Origin: Prauserella shujinwangii | GTDB lineage: Bacteria > Actinomycetota > Actinomycetes > Mycobacteriales > Pseudonocardiaceae | Assembly: GCF_003001955.1 (NCBI RefSeq) | Contig: NZ_PVNH01000002.1 | Coordinates: 372,001 to 436,000 of the forward strand | DNA length: 64,000 nucleotides | Reading direction: 5' to 3' | Part shown: in pieces, positions 19,001-26,582 of the stretch | Position numbering within the stretch: the stretch's first letter is position 1 | Layout: each line of letters opens with the position of its first letter | The notes under the pieces: model-generated | Told to the model about the DNA's origin: nothing | What the model saw: the letters and a program-made list of their open reading frames with translations, nothing else | Databases searched by the model: none | Position numbers and translations under genes: made by a program

Positions 19001-19117
19001 CTGAGGGGACGCGGGAGGACCGTCTACCGCCGCGGTCTCTGTCGTCGGCACCGCTCTACCACCATCGTTCTCCGAGCCAGTCACGAACCCGGCACCGCCG
19101 CCGGGAGTACTCAGCAC
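16013..19117 (-). CDS. Conservon membrane kinase-like protein CvnA (NIT domain)
   Basis: 1034 residues from GTG at 19117; later GTG codons at 19084 or near 19050 are possible. Membrane spans at about residues 63-83 and 365-385 enclose an extracytoplasmic nitrate/nitrite-sensing (NIT)-type helical domain. A HAMP-like segment follows, then a helical region (SLFELDHLSTRLRR) and a HATPase domain with N-box ELFDNATYFSEP, G1 DRGVGM and RMGLYVVARLAQ. No canonical phospho-acceptor H-box is obvious, as usual for CvnA. The last 310 residues are proline-rich and disordered. First gene of the CvnA-B-C-D-B-C operon and divergent from an NMT1-like binding-protein gene. Confidence 0.88.
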   Translation of the reverse strand: MLSTPGGGAGFVTGSENDGGRAVPTTETAAVDGPPASPQGARGEETASTGSRWKLSNWPLRTKLAAVLIIPLVTALAFGGLRAISEVNRADELHRTVDQVDVAAHVTNVIQALQAERTLAVARIAGGVGDGRDLDAQIAETDAAVRDLRAAADQLDLPTLEAAERYDRGLDRLEALEPLRAAITNSAYPDLFAFNTYTSVLEALVQLGREVTTTASDRELLRLGTTLQALSEVKEFVTRENAALQIAAGRNEFPADLLERTQAAQASSRASLDIFMANATTAQQQLYTDTVTGADVDRRERLKTEAFVRAAEGNDLAIDVQRLTIDGASTSEKLRAVESALLDDLRAQAAALASDATRAAWVFFGLMLAALVAALALMLVIARALIKPLRTLRTSALETAYVRLPETVRRILADPNPIEASQGAIAPVPVHSREEIGEVARSFDVVHERAIRMAAEQALLRENVNGIFVNLSRRSQRLVERQLAVIDRLEAEEQDPDQLASLFELDHLSTRLRRNGESLLVLSGAGLSKSVPKPVPAADVIGAAVSEIEQYARVEVGSVPDVAVRGPAVHDLVHLLAELFDNATYFSEPETKISVRAVVTRRHALAIQITDRGVGMTEEQLAEANERLADPPDLDVSVTRRMGLYVVARLAQRHGIEVRLRENEDIEGGVIARVVVPTELLTSVTPGGLAPPPSPEELSHPSLPSLPPATGQTAQVPPAQRKPLEPKESSRPPAPVPSNRPAEPVPAKAQSNGELKPLDQPISLDDLVAGGSWAAGPFFSDDPEPEPPELATAPQASIGAGADGGPAEPQWPVESPDGDRADQSPDLEHTLALPKRQPRYVPVTPDRQQAPEPAGGDGSALEDDVPTRRLPIYQSVLSRWFSEENELEPVDTEPEQSAMDEPREQAPEDEVEGWRSVSDSGWEAAHALLEPKGEELTPAGLPKRVPNAYLVPGSVNRSDGDAFRDTTVGAPGQGAIARSAEAARNRMASFQRGYQSGRHALRETPAENESHGGSARPDVPGDRAADSAYNGAKE

Positions 19118-19640
19118 GCTCCGTGCCTGTCAGGACGCCCTTCGTCACTCCAGCGGACGACACGCGACCGAAGCATTGCGTTGTAGGGCCGCGCAGGTCA
19201 ACCCAGAGCGGTACCACGCTGCGGATTGGTCCGAGCCACCCCGGTAGATGTCCGGAGACATCGGCATGGTAGAGGCCCACTCCGCCATTCAGTCACTCTC
19301 TCGTCACTCATCGGTGGCTTGCACTGCGCGGGAGATACAGAAGGTAGCGAACCTGGCCGCCAGATGTAACCCTTGCAGGTTAGATACCACCCAACACAGC
19401 CACGGGTCGCGTCCGGTTCTCCTGGTTTTACCGCCCTAGATTGAACTGTGAGTAAACTTCATCACACTTAGTGCCACTCATTCGGGTGGTTTGGCGTACT
19501 GACTGGTCTGGCTCCAGTACGCATTGTGATGATCGTGCCGGATCTCTAGAGTGACCGTGGCTCGCTGAGCCGGCGCCATCGCGCTCGCTCCGCGGCACCC
19601 AATCAGACCATCCGTAACACCACGTGAACCAGGAGTGGCA
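19118..19640. other. Divergent intergenic region between CvnA and the ABC transporter
   Basis: About 520 nt with no credible gene, clearly poorer in GC than its surroundings, typical of a double promoter region. It holds the candidate promoter for the binding-protein gene (19524-19552) and an inverted repeat GCGTACTG (19494-19501) / CAGTACGC (19515-19522) just upstream of it. On the other strand TTGACC (19201-19196) is a possible -35 for the kinase, but I see no good -10 at the right distance. Confidence 0.5.
19494..19552 (+). promoter_or_regulatory. Candidate promoter and operator of the SsuA/NMT1-type transporter operon
   Basis: TTGTGA (19524-19529), a 17-nt spacer, then TAGAGT (19547-19552) make a plausible sigma-A promoter that would start near 19560, leaving an 80-nt leader. 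The 8-bp inverted repeat GCGTACTG/CAGTACGC (13-nt loop) ends 1 bp before the -35, a position suited to a regulator. Confidence 0.45.
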
Positions 19641-20663
19641 GTGCTTCGACACGGCATCACCAGGGTCGGCCGCCCACGCAGACGGGCTCGGCTGGCCTCC
19701 GTCATCGCGACCTTCGCGGTCCTCGCCTCAGTCAGCGGGTGCGGCCTGCTCGGCGGCGGCGACTCGGAATCGGAGGGCGGGGACGGCCCGCTCGAGAAGA
19801 GCAACATCACGGTCGCGACCCTGCCCGCCATCGACGTCGCACCGCTGCACCTGGCGGTCAAGAACGGGTACTTCAAGGAGGAGGGCCTCGAGGTCAAGAT
19901 CGACCAGGCCGCGAGCGGCCAGGCCGCGCTCTCCAAGCTGATCGGCGGGGACGCCGAGATCGCCTTCTCCAGCTACGTGCCGTTCTTCGTGGCGCAGAGC
20001 CAGGGAGTCGCGGACATCAGGTTCGTCGCCGACGCGGTCTCGACCGCGCCGAACAGTGTGGTTCTTGTCACAATGCCCGATTCCGGGGTGAAGGACGTCA
20101 AGGATCTCGCCGGGAAGCAGATCGGCGTCTCCGCGCTCAACACGATCTCGGACGCGCTCGTCAAGTCGGTCATGAAGACCAACGACGTGGACCACAAGTC
20201 GGTGAAGTGGACGCCGATCTCGTTCCCGGACATCGCGCCCGCCCTCGCCAGGGGCGACATCGACGCCGGCCTGCTGATCGAGCCGTTCCTGACCAACTCC
20301 GCCAAGGAGCAGGGCACCGTTCCGCTCGTCGACGTCGCGACCGGTCCGACCAAGGACTTCCCGCTCGCCGGATACGGTTCGCTGGCGAAGTTCGCCCAGG
20401 AGAACCCGAAGACGATCGCCGCGTTCCAGCGCGCGATGCAGCGGGCCACCGAGGAGGCGCAGGACCGGAGCGTGATCGAGCCGCTGCTCATCGACTACGC
20501 CCACATCGAGCAGTCGACGGCCAAGCTGGTGACGCTGCCGCAGTTCCACACCACCCTGGAGGCCACCCGGCTCCAGCGCGTCGTGGACCTGATGGTCGAG
20601 TTCGGCATCATCCCGAAGAAGATCGACGCCGGCGGCATGATCGCGAAGTCGGAGGCGGCCTGA
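19641..20663 (+). CDS. ABC transporter substrate-binding lipoprotein (NMT1/SsuA-like)
   Basis: 340 residues. The GTG at 19641 sits 5 nt after AGGAG; an upstream GTG at 19635 overlaps that site and is rejected. A twin-basic signal peptide ends in lipobox SVSGC. The mature protein has the SsuA/ThiY/NrtA-type fold (PLHLAVKNGYFKEEGLEVKIDQAASGQAAL... IAFSSYVPFFV... KQIGVSALNTIS). Ligands of this family include nitrate, alkanesulfonates, taurine and pyrimidine precursors; the sequence does not decide among them. First gene of an SBP-permease-permease-ATPase operon, divergent from a NIT-domain kinase. A paralogue is at 26583-27623. Confidence 0.85.
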   Translation: MLRHGITRVGRPRRRARLASVIATFAVLASVSGCGLLGGGDSESEGGDGPLEKSNITVATLPAIDVAPLHLAVKNGYFKEEGLEVKIDQAASGQAALSKLIGGDAEIAFSSYVPFFVAQSQGVADIRFVADAVSTAPNSVVLVTMPDSGVKDVKDLAGKQIGVSALNTISDALVKSVMKTNDVDHKSVKWTPISFPDIAPALARGDIDAGLLIEPFLTNSAKEQGTVPLVDVATGPTKDFPLAGYGSLAKFAQENPKTIAAFQRAMQRATEEAQDRSVIEPLLIDYAHIEQSTAKLVTLPQFHTTLEATRLQRVVDLMVEFGIIPKKIDAGGMIAKSEAA

Positions 20664-20668
20664 CCCCC

Positions 20669-21439
20669 GTGCGACCGGTAGTCAGAAACCTCGTCGGCCT
20701 GGCCGCCTTCCTCGTGCTCTGGGAGGGGGTGGCCAGGCTCGGCCTGGTCCGCCAGGAAGACCTGCCGCCCGCGTCCGTCGTGCTGGAGCAGACGTTCGGG
20801 CTGCTCGGCAACGAGTCGTTCCTGCGTGACGTCATCGCGAGCGTGCTGGCGTGGGCGATCGCGCTCGGTCTCGCGATCGTCATCGCGGTGCCGAGCGGAC
20901 TGCTTCTCGGCAGCCTGCCGGGGCTGCGGGTGGCGACCAGGGCGGTCGTCGAGTTCCTCCGGCCGATCCCCTCCGTGGCGCTGATCCCGCTGGTGATCCT
21001 GGTGGTCGGCGGAGGCCCGGAGTCGAAGATCGCCCTGGCCACCTACGCCGCGGTCTGGCCGATCCTCTACAACGCGATCTACGCCTTCGACGAGATCGAC
21101 CCCCTGCTCATCGACACCGCGCGGTCGTGCGGGGTGAGCCGGGCCCGGATCCTGGCCTCGGTCGCCCTGCCGCACGCGGCGCCGTTCGTGTTCACCGGAA
21201 TCCGGATGTCCGCGGCGATCGGCCTGATCGTGGTGGTCAGCGTCGAGTTCATCGCCGGTGCGGCGAGCGGGATCGGGCAGTTCATCCTGGAGGCGACCTC
21301 GGGGGCGGGCCGGATGGATCTCGTGCTGGCGGGCACGATCGTCGCCGGGCTGCTCGGGTATCTGATCAACGAGGGCCTCGAACGGCTGGGCAGGCGAATG
21401 TTCCGCTGGCACACCGTGAGCACGGCGGAGGCGATGTGA
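20669..21439 (+). CDS. ABC transporter permease 1 (SsuC/TauC-like)
   Basis: 256 residues from a GTG at 20669, 5 nt after the binding-protein stop. Six hydrophobic spans are visible, and the cytoplasmic EAA-type loop reads DTARSCGVSRARILASVALPHAAP (about residues 150-173), the binding-protein-dependent permease signature. It forms half of the membrane channel for the substrate delivered by the lipoprotein. The gene ends ATGTGA, where a 25-codon reading frame begins. Confidence 0.87.
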   Translation: MRPVVRNLVGLAAFLVLWEGVARLGLVRQEDLPPASVVLEQTFGLLGNESFLRDVIASVLAWAIALGLAIVIAVPSGLLLGSLPGLRVATRAVVEFLRPIPSVALIPLVILVVGGGPESKIALATYAAVWPILYNAIYAFDEIDPLLIDTARSCGVSRARILASVALPHAAPFVFTGIRMSAAIGLIVVVSVEFIAGAASGIGQFILEATSGAGRMDLVLAGTIVAGLLGYLINEGLERLGRRMFRWHTVSTAEAM

Positions 21440-21513
21440 GCGACAATCGCGAAGCCCCGATCACGATCGCCGACCGGGCGCGGGTGTCCCGCACAACACC
21501 GGAGGCGATGTGA
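21436..21513 (+). CDS. Possible 25-residue peptide between the two permease genes
   Basis: A GTG at 21436 overlaps the stop of permease 1 (GTGA) and the frame ends in a TGA that overlaps the GTG of permease 2 in the same way. The peptide would be polar (VSDNREAPITIADRA, then RVSRTTPEAM) with no signal or membrane span. The two junctions share the 15-mer GGAGGCGATGTGAGC, so the micro-ORF may be the remnant of a small internal duplication or a translational-coupling relay. No homologue is known to me. Confidence 0.35.
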   Translation: MSDNREAPITIADRARVSRTTPEAM

Positions 21514-22319
21514 GCACTGTCCTTGGCTTCCTGCGCCGGTGGTCGCTGTTCCTCGGGCTGGTGGTGCTCTGGGAACTGGCGACCCGGCTGGCGAACGACC
21601 CGTTCTTCCCCCCGCCGACCACGATCCTGCAGAAGATCGGCGAGCTGTGGTTCTCCGGTCCGGTCAGCAGGCTGTTCCTCACCGACGACGTCTACGTCGA
21701 CATCCTGCCCAGCCTGGGCCGGGTGCTCGGCGGCTGGAGCATCGCGGTCGTCCTCGGGGTGGGGCTCGGCACGGCGCTGGGGCGGTCGCGGACCGGCATG
21801 GACTACGTCGGCCCCCTGTTCGCCTTCATGCGTGCCATCCCGCCGCCCACGCTGATCCCCGTCTTCCTGGTGCTGCTCAGCATCGGCACCACCATGAAGC
21901 TGACCACGATCGTCTTCGGCTCGGTGTGGCCGATCCTGCTGAACACGGTGGACGGGGTGCGGTCGGTGAACGCGACGCAACGCGACACCGCCCGCTCGTT
22001 CCGGACCCCGCAGCGGTACTGGATCACGCTGGTGGTGCTGCCCGCGGCGCTGCCGAAGATCTTCGCCGGCCTGCGGCTGAGCCTGTCGATCGCGCTGATC
22101 CTCATGGTGGTGTCCGAGATGGTCGGCGTCACCGACGGGATCGGCTTCGAGCTCATCTTCTCGCAGCAGCGGTTCGACTTCCCCGCGATGTGGTCGTGGA
22201 TCGTGCTGCTCGGTGCGCTCGGATACGGCCTCAACGCCTTGCTACTGGCCGTCGAGAGACGGATGCTCGGCTGGCAGCAGACCAGTGGGGCCACGACCGC
22301 AAAGACCTCGGGAGCCTGA
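21510..22319 (+). CDS. ABC transporter permease 2 (SsuC/TauC-like)
   Basis: 269 residues from a GTG preceded by GGAGG at 21501 (GGAGGCGAT, about 5 nt spacing). It has six membrane spans and an EAA loop DTARSFRTPQRYWITLVVLPAALP. Two different permease genes rather than one duplicated chain indicates a heterodimeric channel, less common than the usual homodimeric SsuC/TauC arrangement but found in some NMT1-type systems of actinomycetes. It is followed 1 nt later by the ATPase gene. Confidence 0.87.
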   Translation: MSTVLGFLRRWSLFLGLVVLWELATRLANDPFFPPPTTILQKIGELWFSGPVSRLFLTDDVYVDILPSLGRVLGGWSIAVVLGVGLGTALGRSRTGMDYVGPLFAFMRAIPPPTLIPVFLVLLSIGTTMKLTTIVFGSVWPILLNTVDGVRSVNATQRDTARSFRTPQRYWITLVVLPAALPKIFAGLRLSLSIALILMVVSEMVGVTDGIGFELIFSQQRFDFPAMWSWIVLLGALGYGLNALLLAVERRMLGWQQTSGATTAKTSGA

Positions 22320-22320
22320 C

Positions 22321-23157
22321 ATGTCGACCATGCTGAACGTGACCGGACTCAGCCACCGGTACGGCAGCGGCGAGAACGCGCACGTCGCGGTCAACGACCT
22401 GACGTTCGTCGTGGAGACCGGCGAACTCGCCTGCATCGTGGGCCCTTCGGGCTGCGGCAAGTCCACGCTGCTGCGGTGCATCTCGGGCCTGATCGAGCCG
22501 ACCGGCGGCGAGGTGACCCTGCACGGTGACCGGGTCACGGGCGTGCCCGAGGACCTGGCCGTGGTGTTCCAGGACTACAGCCGCTCGCTGTTCCCCTGGC
22601 TCACCGTGCGGCAGAACGTGGAGTTCCCGCTGCGCTGGAAGCGGAACCTGAGCCGGGCCGAGCGGCGGGAGCGGGCCGAGGAGGCGCTGTCGTGGGTCAA
22701 CCTGCCCGGCGTGGGCGGGAAGTACCCGTGGCAGCTCTCCGGCGGTATGCAGCAGCGGGTGTCGATCGCGCGGGCGCTGGCCCGGCGGCCCGCCCTGCTG
22801 CTGATGGACGAACCGTTCGCGTCGGTGGACGCGCAGACCCGGTTCGAGCTGGAGGACCTGCTGCGCAGCGTGCAGGTGGCGCACGGCAGCACGATCCTGC
22901 TGGTCACCCACGACATCGACGAGAGCGTGTACCTGGGTGACCGGGTCCTGGTGCTGTCCAAGTCGCCCGCGCGGATCGTCGCCGACCTGCCGGTGGACCT
23001 GCCCCCGGAGCGGGACCAGATCACCACCCGCGAGTCGAAGAACTTCGTGTCGCTGCGGGGCGAGGTGGCCCGGCTGTTGCACGGCGGCGGCGACGCGCCC
23101 GAGCAGGCGCCCACCGGGGAACCGGCGGACACCACCGAGCCCTCCACCCTCGCCTGA
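22321..23157 (+). CDS. ABC transporter ATP-binding protein (SsuB/TauB-like)
   Basis: 278 residues. Walker A GPSGCGKST at about residue 41, Q-loop FQDYSRSLFPWLTV, signature LSGGMQQR, Walker B LLLMDEPF and H-loop LVTHDIDESV are all present. Subfamily features (RSLFPWLTVRQNVEFPL) match the nitrate/sulfonate/taurine importers. It completes the four-gene importer begun at 19641. The C-terminal 25 residues are a low-complexity Thr/Pro/Glu tail. Thirteen bases after the stop a 28-bp perfect hairpin begins. Confidence 0.92.
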   Translation: MSTMLNVTGLSHRYGSGENAHVAVNDLTFVVETGELACIVGPSGCGKSTLLRCISGLIEPTGGEVTLHGDRVTGVPEDLAVVFQDYSRSLFPWLTVRQNVEFPLRWKRNLSRAERRERAEEALSWVNLPGVGGKYPWQLSGGMQQRVSIARALARRPALLLMDEPFASVDAQTRFELEDLLRSVQVAHGSTILLVTHDIDESVYLGDRVLVLSKSPARIVADLPVDLPPERDQITTRESKNFVSLRGEVARLLHGGGDAPEQAPTGEPADTTEPSTLA

Positions 23158-23169
23158 CCCACGCCTCCC

Positions 23170-23226
23170 GGGGGAGCGAGGGAGCTTTACTACCGCCTGG
23201 CGGTAGTAAAGCTCCCTCGCTCCCCC
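23170..23226. repeat. 28-bp perfect inverted repeat, dispersed hairpin element copy 1
   Basis: Arms 23170-23197 and 23199-23226 are perfectly complementary with a single unpaired base between. The core word GCGAGGGAGCTTTACTACCG recurs in the element at 61990-62036. It lies between the convergent ABC ATPase and the disrupted membrane-protein gene and could terminate transcription from both sides. The middle of the stem is much richer in A and T than its surroundings. Confidence 0.85.
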
Positions 23227-23247
23227 TCTCGCGTGCGGCCGCGCCGA

Positions 23248-23915
23248 TCAGAACCCGAGCGGCAGGAGCATCCGCTCCAGCAGGTCGGGGGCGGAGGTGG
23301 CGGCGAAGCCGAGCGTCGAGAACGGCACGGCGAGCAGCACCACCCCGCCGAGCCGTCGCGGCGACCGCGCGCCGAGCCACAGCACGAGCACCACGGCGAG
23401 CACGGTGGCGGTCAGCAGCACCGGCTCCCGGCCGGGATCGAACCCGTTGCGGCGGACGACGTCACCCACCAGCAGGCCCACCACCGCGGCCGTCGCGCGC
23501 CCGCCCCACCAGTCGCCCGCCCCACCAGCCGGAACACCGGACCCAGGGCGGCGCCCGCCATCAGCGCGAGCACCAGCCACGTCCCGAGCGAGAAGGGATC
23601 CACCCCGTACGGCATGCCGGGATACTCGATGCCGTACACCACGTCCTTGCCGACGAAGAAGGCGAGCACCGTGGTCGCGAACGCGATGACCGTCCGCACG
23701 ACCGCCCTGCGGAGCGGCTGCCGCAGCGCGACCACGACGGCCAGCGCCACCCAGACGACGAACGCGTGCGCGAGCGACCTCAGCGGGGTGGACTAGTAGG
23801 CCACCGCCCCGAAGGCTCCGGACGCCAGCCCGGCCGCGGCCACCAGCAGATCGGCTCTGGCGAGCAGCGGCCGTGGCGCTGGTGTGCCTGCCTCGTCCGC
23901 GGACTGCCCCGGCAT
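23248..23915 (-). pseudogene. Disrupted integral membrane protein gene
   Basis: An ATG at 23915 with a strong ribosome-binding site (AAGGAAGG) opens a hydrophobic protein (LLVAAAGLASGAFGAVAY). A TAG at 23795-23793 interrupts it, after which the same frame continues STPLRSLAHAFVVW into several membrane spans. A 16-bp tandem duplication at 23498-23529 then shifts the frame, and the sequence continues in a second frame (TAAVVGLLVGDVVRRNG) to the stop at 23248. Removing one copy restores VFRLVGRATAAVVG. The intact product would be a polytopic membrane protein of about 215 residues of unknown function, 30 bp downstream of and co-directional with the second NIT kinase. Confidence 0.75.
23498..23529. 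repeat. 16-bp tandem duplication causing a frameshift
   Basis: 23498-23513 and 23514-23529 are the same 16-mer (CGCCCGCCCCACCAG followed by T or C). Since 16 is not a multiple of three, the second copy shifts the reading frame of the membrane-protein gene at 23248-23915. Confidence 0.85.
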
Positions 23916-23945
23916 ACCTTCCTTTCCCCGGTCCGGCCTTTCGGT

Positions 23946-26375
23946 TCAGTCCAGCCGCTCGTGCCTGCCCCGCCGTACCGCGTCCTGCAGGCTGCTCATC
24001 CGGGACCGCACCGCCTCCGGCGAGCGGCTCACGATCGGGGGCCGCTCGTCGTCCTCCGTCGGCCAGGCGACGTGCTCGGCGGGCACGGCCTCGATCGGCC
24101 CGGTCGACTCCGCGGCGTGCCGTGCGGGCCGGTCCTCCTCGACCACCGCCTGGAACCACTGCGACAGCACCTCCTGATAGGCGGGCAGCCGCTCGGTGGG
24201 GGTGTCGTCGTCGAGCGCGGACGCCCGCGTGTCCTCCTCGGTCGGCCACTCGGGGGGTTCCTCCCACTCCACCGGCGCGCGCCGCGGCGGGCCATGCTCG
24301 CTGATCGACTCCAGCGGCGTCGACCGCGTGTCCCACTGCGGGGCCGGTTCGGGCGCCGTCCGCTGCTGCGGCGGGGGCGGTGGGGGTGGAACGGGCGGCG
24401 GGCCGGCGGCGGTGATCAGCCCGACGGGCACGACCACGGTCGCGGTGAGGCCACCGGTCTCGGCCGTGCGCAGCCGCACCTGGATCCGGTGCCGCTGGGC
24501 GAGCCGCGCGACGACGTAGAGCCCCATCCGGCGGGACACCTCCACGTCCACCTCGGGCGGGTCGGCGAGCCGGGCGTTGACCCGCTCGATCTCCGCGGCG
24601 GGCATCCCGGCACCGCGGTCGGTGATGTCGATCCGCCAGTCCCCGCGCTCGGTCGCCGAGCTGGCCACCGTCACGGGCGCGTCCGGCCCCGAGTACTCGG
24701 TCGCGTTCTCGAACAGCTCCGAGATCACGTGGACCAGGTCACCGACCGCGTCCCCGGCCACGGCGATGTTCGGCATCGCCCCGATCCGGATGCGCTGATA
24801 GTGCTCCACTTCGGACAGTGCGGCGCCCATGATCTCGTCGGCCGAGACCGGCCCCGGTAGGGGTGGCCCGGCGTCCTGACCGGCGAGCACGAGCAGGTTC
24901 TCGCTGTTGCGCCGCATCCGCGTGGCCAGGTGGTCCAGTTCGAACAGACCGCCGAGCGTGTCCGGGTCCTGCTCGTCGGCCTCCATCCGGTCCAGCACGG
25001 AGAGCTGCCGCTCGACCAGGTCCTTGCTGCGCCGCGAGAGGTTGACGAACATCGAGTTGACGTTCTCGCGCAGCATGGCCTGGTCGCCCGCGAGCCGCAC
25101 CGCCTCGCCGTGCACCGCGTCGAACGCCCTCGCGACCTGACCGAGTTCCTCGCGGGTGAACACCGGCACCGGTTCGACGGCGTGCCGCTGCACGCGTTCC
25201 GGCCCGGGATCCGGATCGGCCAGGATGTCGTCGACAGCCGCGGGCAGCCGGTGCTCCGCCGTCTCCAGCGCGCTGTGCCGCAGGATGCGCAACGGGCGCA
25301 GCAGCGAGCGGGTGACGATCACGGCGAGCACCGCCGCGACCACCAGCACGCCGAGCACCAGTCCGGCGTCGACGAGCGCCGAGCGGCGGGCGTCGGCCGC
25401 GAACCGGTCCGCGCGCTGCTGCAGCTGCACCAGCAGCGCGTCCTGCACGCGGTTGGCGAGGTTGACCGTGTACGTCGCCGCCGTGTCCCAGCGCTCGGCG
25501 TCCAGCGCGCCGAGGTCCTCGCCGCTCTCCCCGCTGGTGAGTACCGACTCGACGATCCCGTTGCCGATGTCGACGATCAGGCCGATCACCGTGTCGTCGT
25601 ACATCCGTTGCTGCGCGGGCGACGCGAACTTCACGAAGTCCTCACGCGCCGCGGCGAGCTCCGACTCCGCGGCGACGAGCGCGCGTTTGCGGTCCTCGGG
25701 CAGGCTTCCGCGCGCCAGCGTCTCCGCCACGATCGCGCGCCGGACCGACATCTGCTCCTTGATCCGCCCGAGTGCGTTGACCGCGAACCGGGTGCGCGCG
25801 AGCTCTCCGTCCGGCACGTTCGACACGGCCTGGTCGCCGATGTCCAGCAGGCCGGAGATCAGCTCGCTGTAGGAGCGCAGCACGGCGTCGGACGGGAACC
25901 GCGAGTGCTCACCCGCGTACCGCAGGCCGGTGAGTACGCCGAGCCGGTCCTCGGACCGGCGGAACGCGTCGAGCGCTCCCGCCGACAGCCGTGGCGTCGC
26001 GCTGACCAGCTCCCTGCTGAACGCGCCGATCGCGTCGTCCACGCGCCCGCGCTGCTCCCGCACCTCGGCGAGGTCGCCCTGCCGCCCCCCGGCGACATAA
26101 CGCACCGTGAGGTCGCGCTCACGCTGCAGCCGGTGGACGAGCTCGGCGACCTTGGCGTCGACCCGGACCCGCTCGGCACTCTCCGCGAACCGATCGGCGC
26201 GACCGAGTTCCGCTCCGACACGCAAACCGACCAGCACGACGACGGCGACCGCGGGAATCAGCAGGATCGCCAGCAACTTGGTCCGGAGCCGCCAGTTGCG
26301 CAGCCGCCACCGGCCCCCGGTCCGTCCCGCCTCCGCCGCGCCATCCCGGCCGGGACGTTCACTGCGACGGGTCAC
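23946..26375 (-). CDS. Second NIT-domain kinase-like protein (CvnA paralogue, orphan)
   Basis: 809 residues from a GTG. Same architecture as the conservon kinase at 16013-19117: membrane spans near residues 33-53 and 333-353 around a NIT-type sensor (VHRLQRERDLTVRYVAGGR), a HAMP-like linker, helical region (GGLFELDHLATRMRRNSENLLVLAG), and HATPase motifs (ELFENATEYSGP, DRGAGMP, RMGLYVVARLAQRH). A shorter proline-rich tail follows. No roadblock, DUF742 or GTPase gene is beside it; the only downstream gene is the disrupted membrane protein. It is divergent from a second NMT1-like binding protein, repeating the layout of the first kinase. Confidence 0.85.
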   Translation of the reverse strand: MTRRSERPGRDGAAEAGRTGGRWRLRNWRLRTKLLAILLIPAVAVVVLVGLRVGAELGRADRFAESAERVRVDAKVAELVHRLQRERDLTVRYVAGGRQGDLAEVREQRGRVDDAIGAFSRELVSATPRLSAGALDAFRRSEDRLGVLTGLRYAGEHSRFPSDAVLRSYSELISGLLDIGDQAVSNVPDGELARTRFAVNALGRIKEQMSVRRAIVAETLARGSLPEDRKRALVAAESELAAAREDFVKFASPAQQRMYDDTVIGLIVDIGNGIVESVLTSGESGEDLGALDAERWDTAATYTVNLANRVQDALLVQLQQRADRFAADARRSALVDAGLVLGVLVVAAVLAVIVTRSLLRPLRILRHSALETAEHRLPAAVDDILADPDPGPERVQRHAVEPVPVFTREELGQVARAFDAVHGEAVRLAGDQAMLRENVNSMFVNLSRRSKDLVERQLSVLDRMEADEQDPDTLGGLFELDHLATRMRRNSENLLVLAGQDAGPPLPGPVSADEIMGAALSEVEHYQRIRIGAMPNIAVAGDAVGDLVHVISELFENATEYSGPDAPVTVASSATERGDWRIDITDRGAGMPAAEIERVNARLADPPEVDVEVSRRMGLYVVARLAQRHRIQVRLRTAETGGLTATVVVPVGLITAAGPPPVPPPPPPPQQRTAPEPAPQWDTRSTPLESISEHGPPRRAPVEWEEPPEWPTEEDTRASALDDDTPTERLPAYQEVLSQWFQAVVEEDRPARHAAESTGPIEAVPAEHVAWPTEDDERPPIVSRSPEAVRSRMSSLQDAVRRGRHERLD

Positions 26376-26582
26376 CTGGCTTCCTTGTCACACTTCGTCA
26401 AACCGCGGTCAGGGGCACCGTCCCCGGGAAACCACTGGAGACTAGCGACAACGGACCCCGATCGAAAGCCGCCCACCGCCGGGGGCGGGGACGTCTCCGA
26501 TGATATGGACGGGGAAGCCCTAAGCTCCACCGAGAACGCGAGACCTCGGCGTCCTGGTCGGCATCCTGGGGAGGTGGTGACA

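Noticed and set aside
19428-19652. Small minus-strand ORF in the kinase-SBP intergenic region
   Set aside because: No ribosome-binding site, odd Trp/Cys/His-rich composition, and it overlaps the candidate promoter of the SBP gene.
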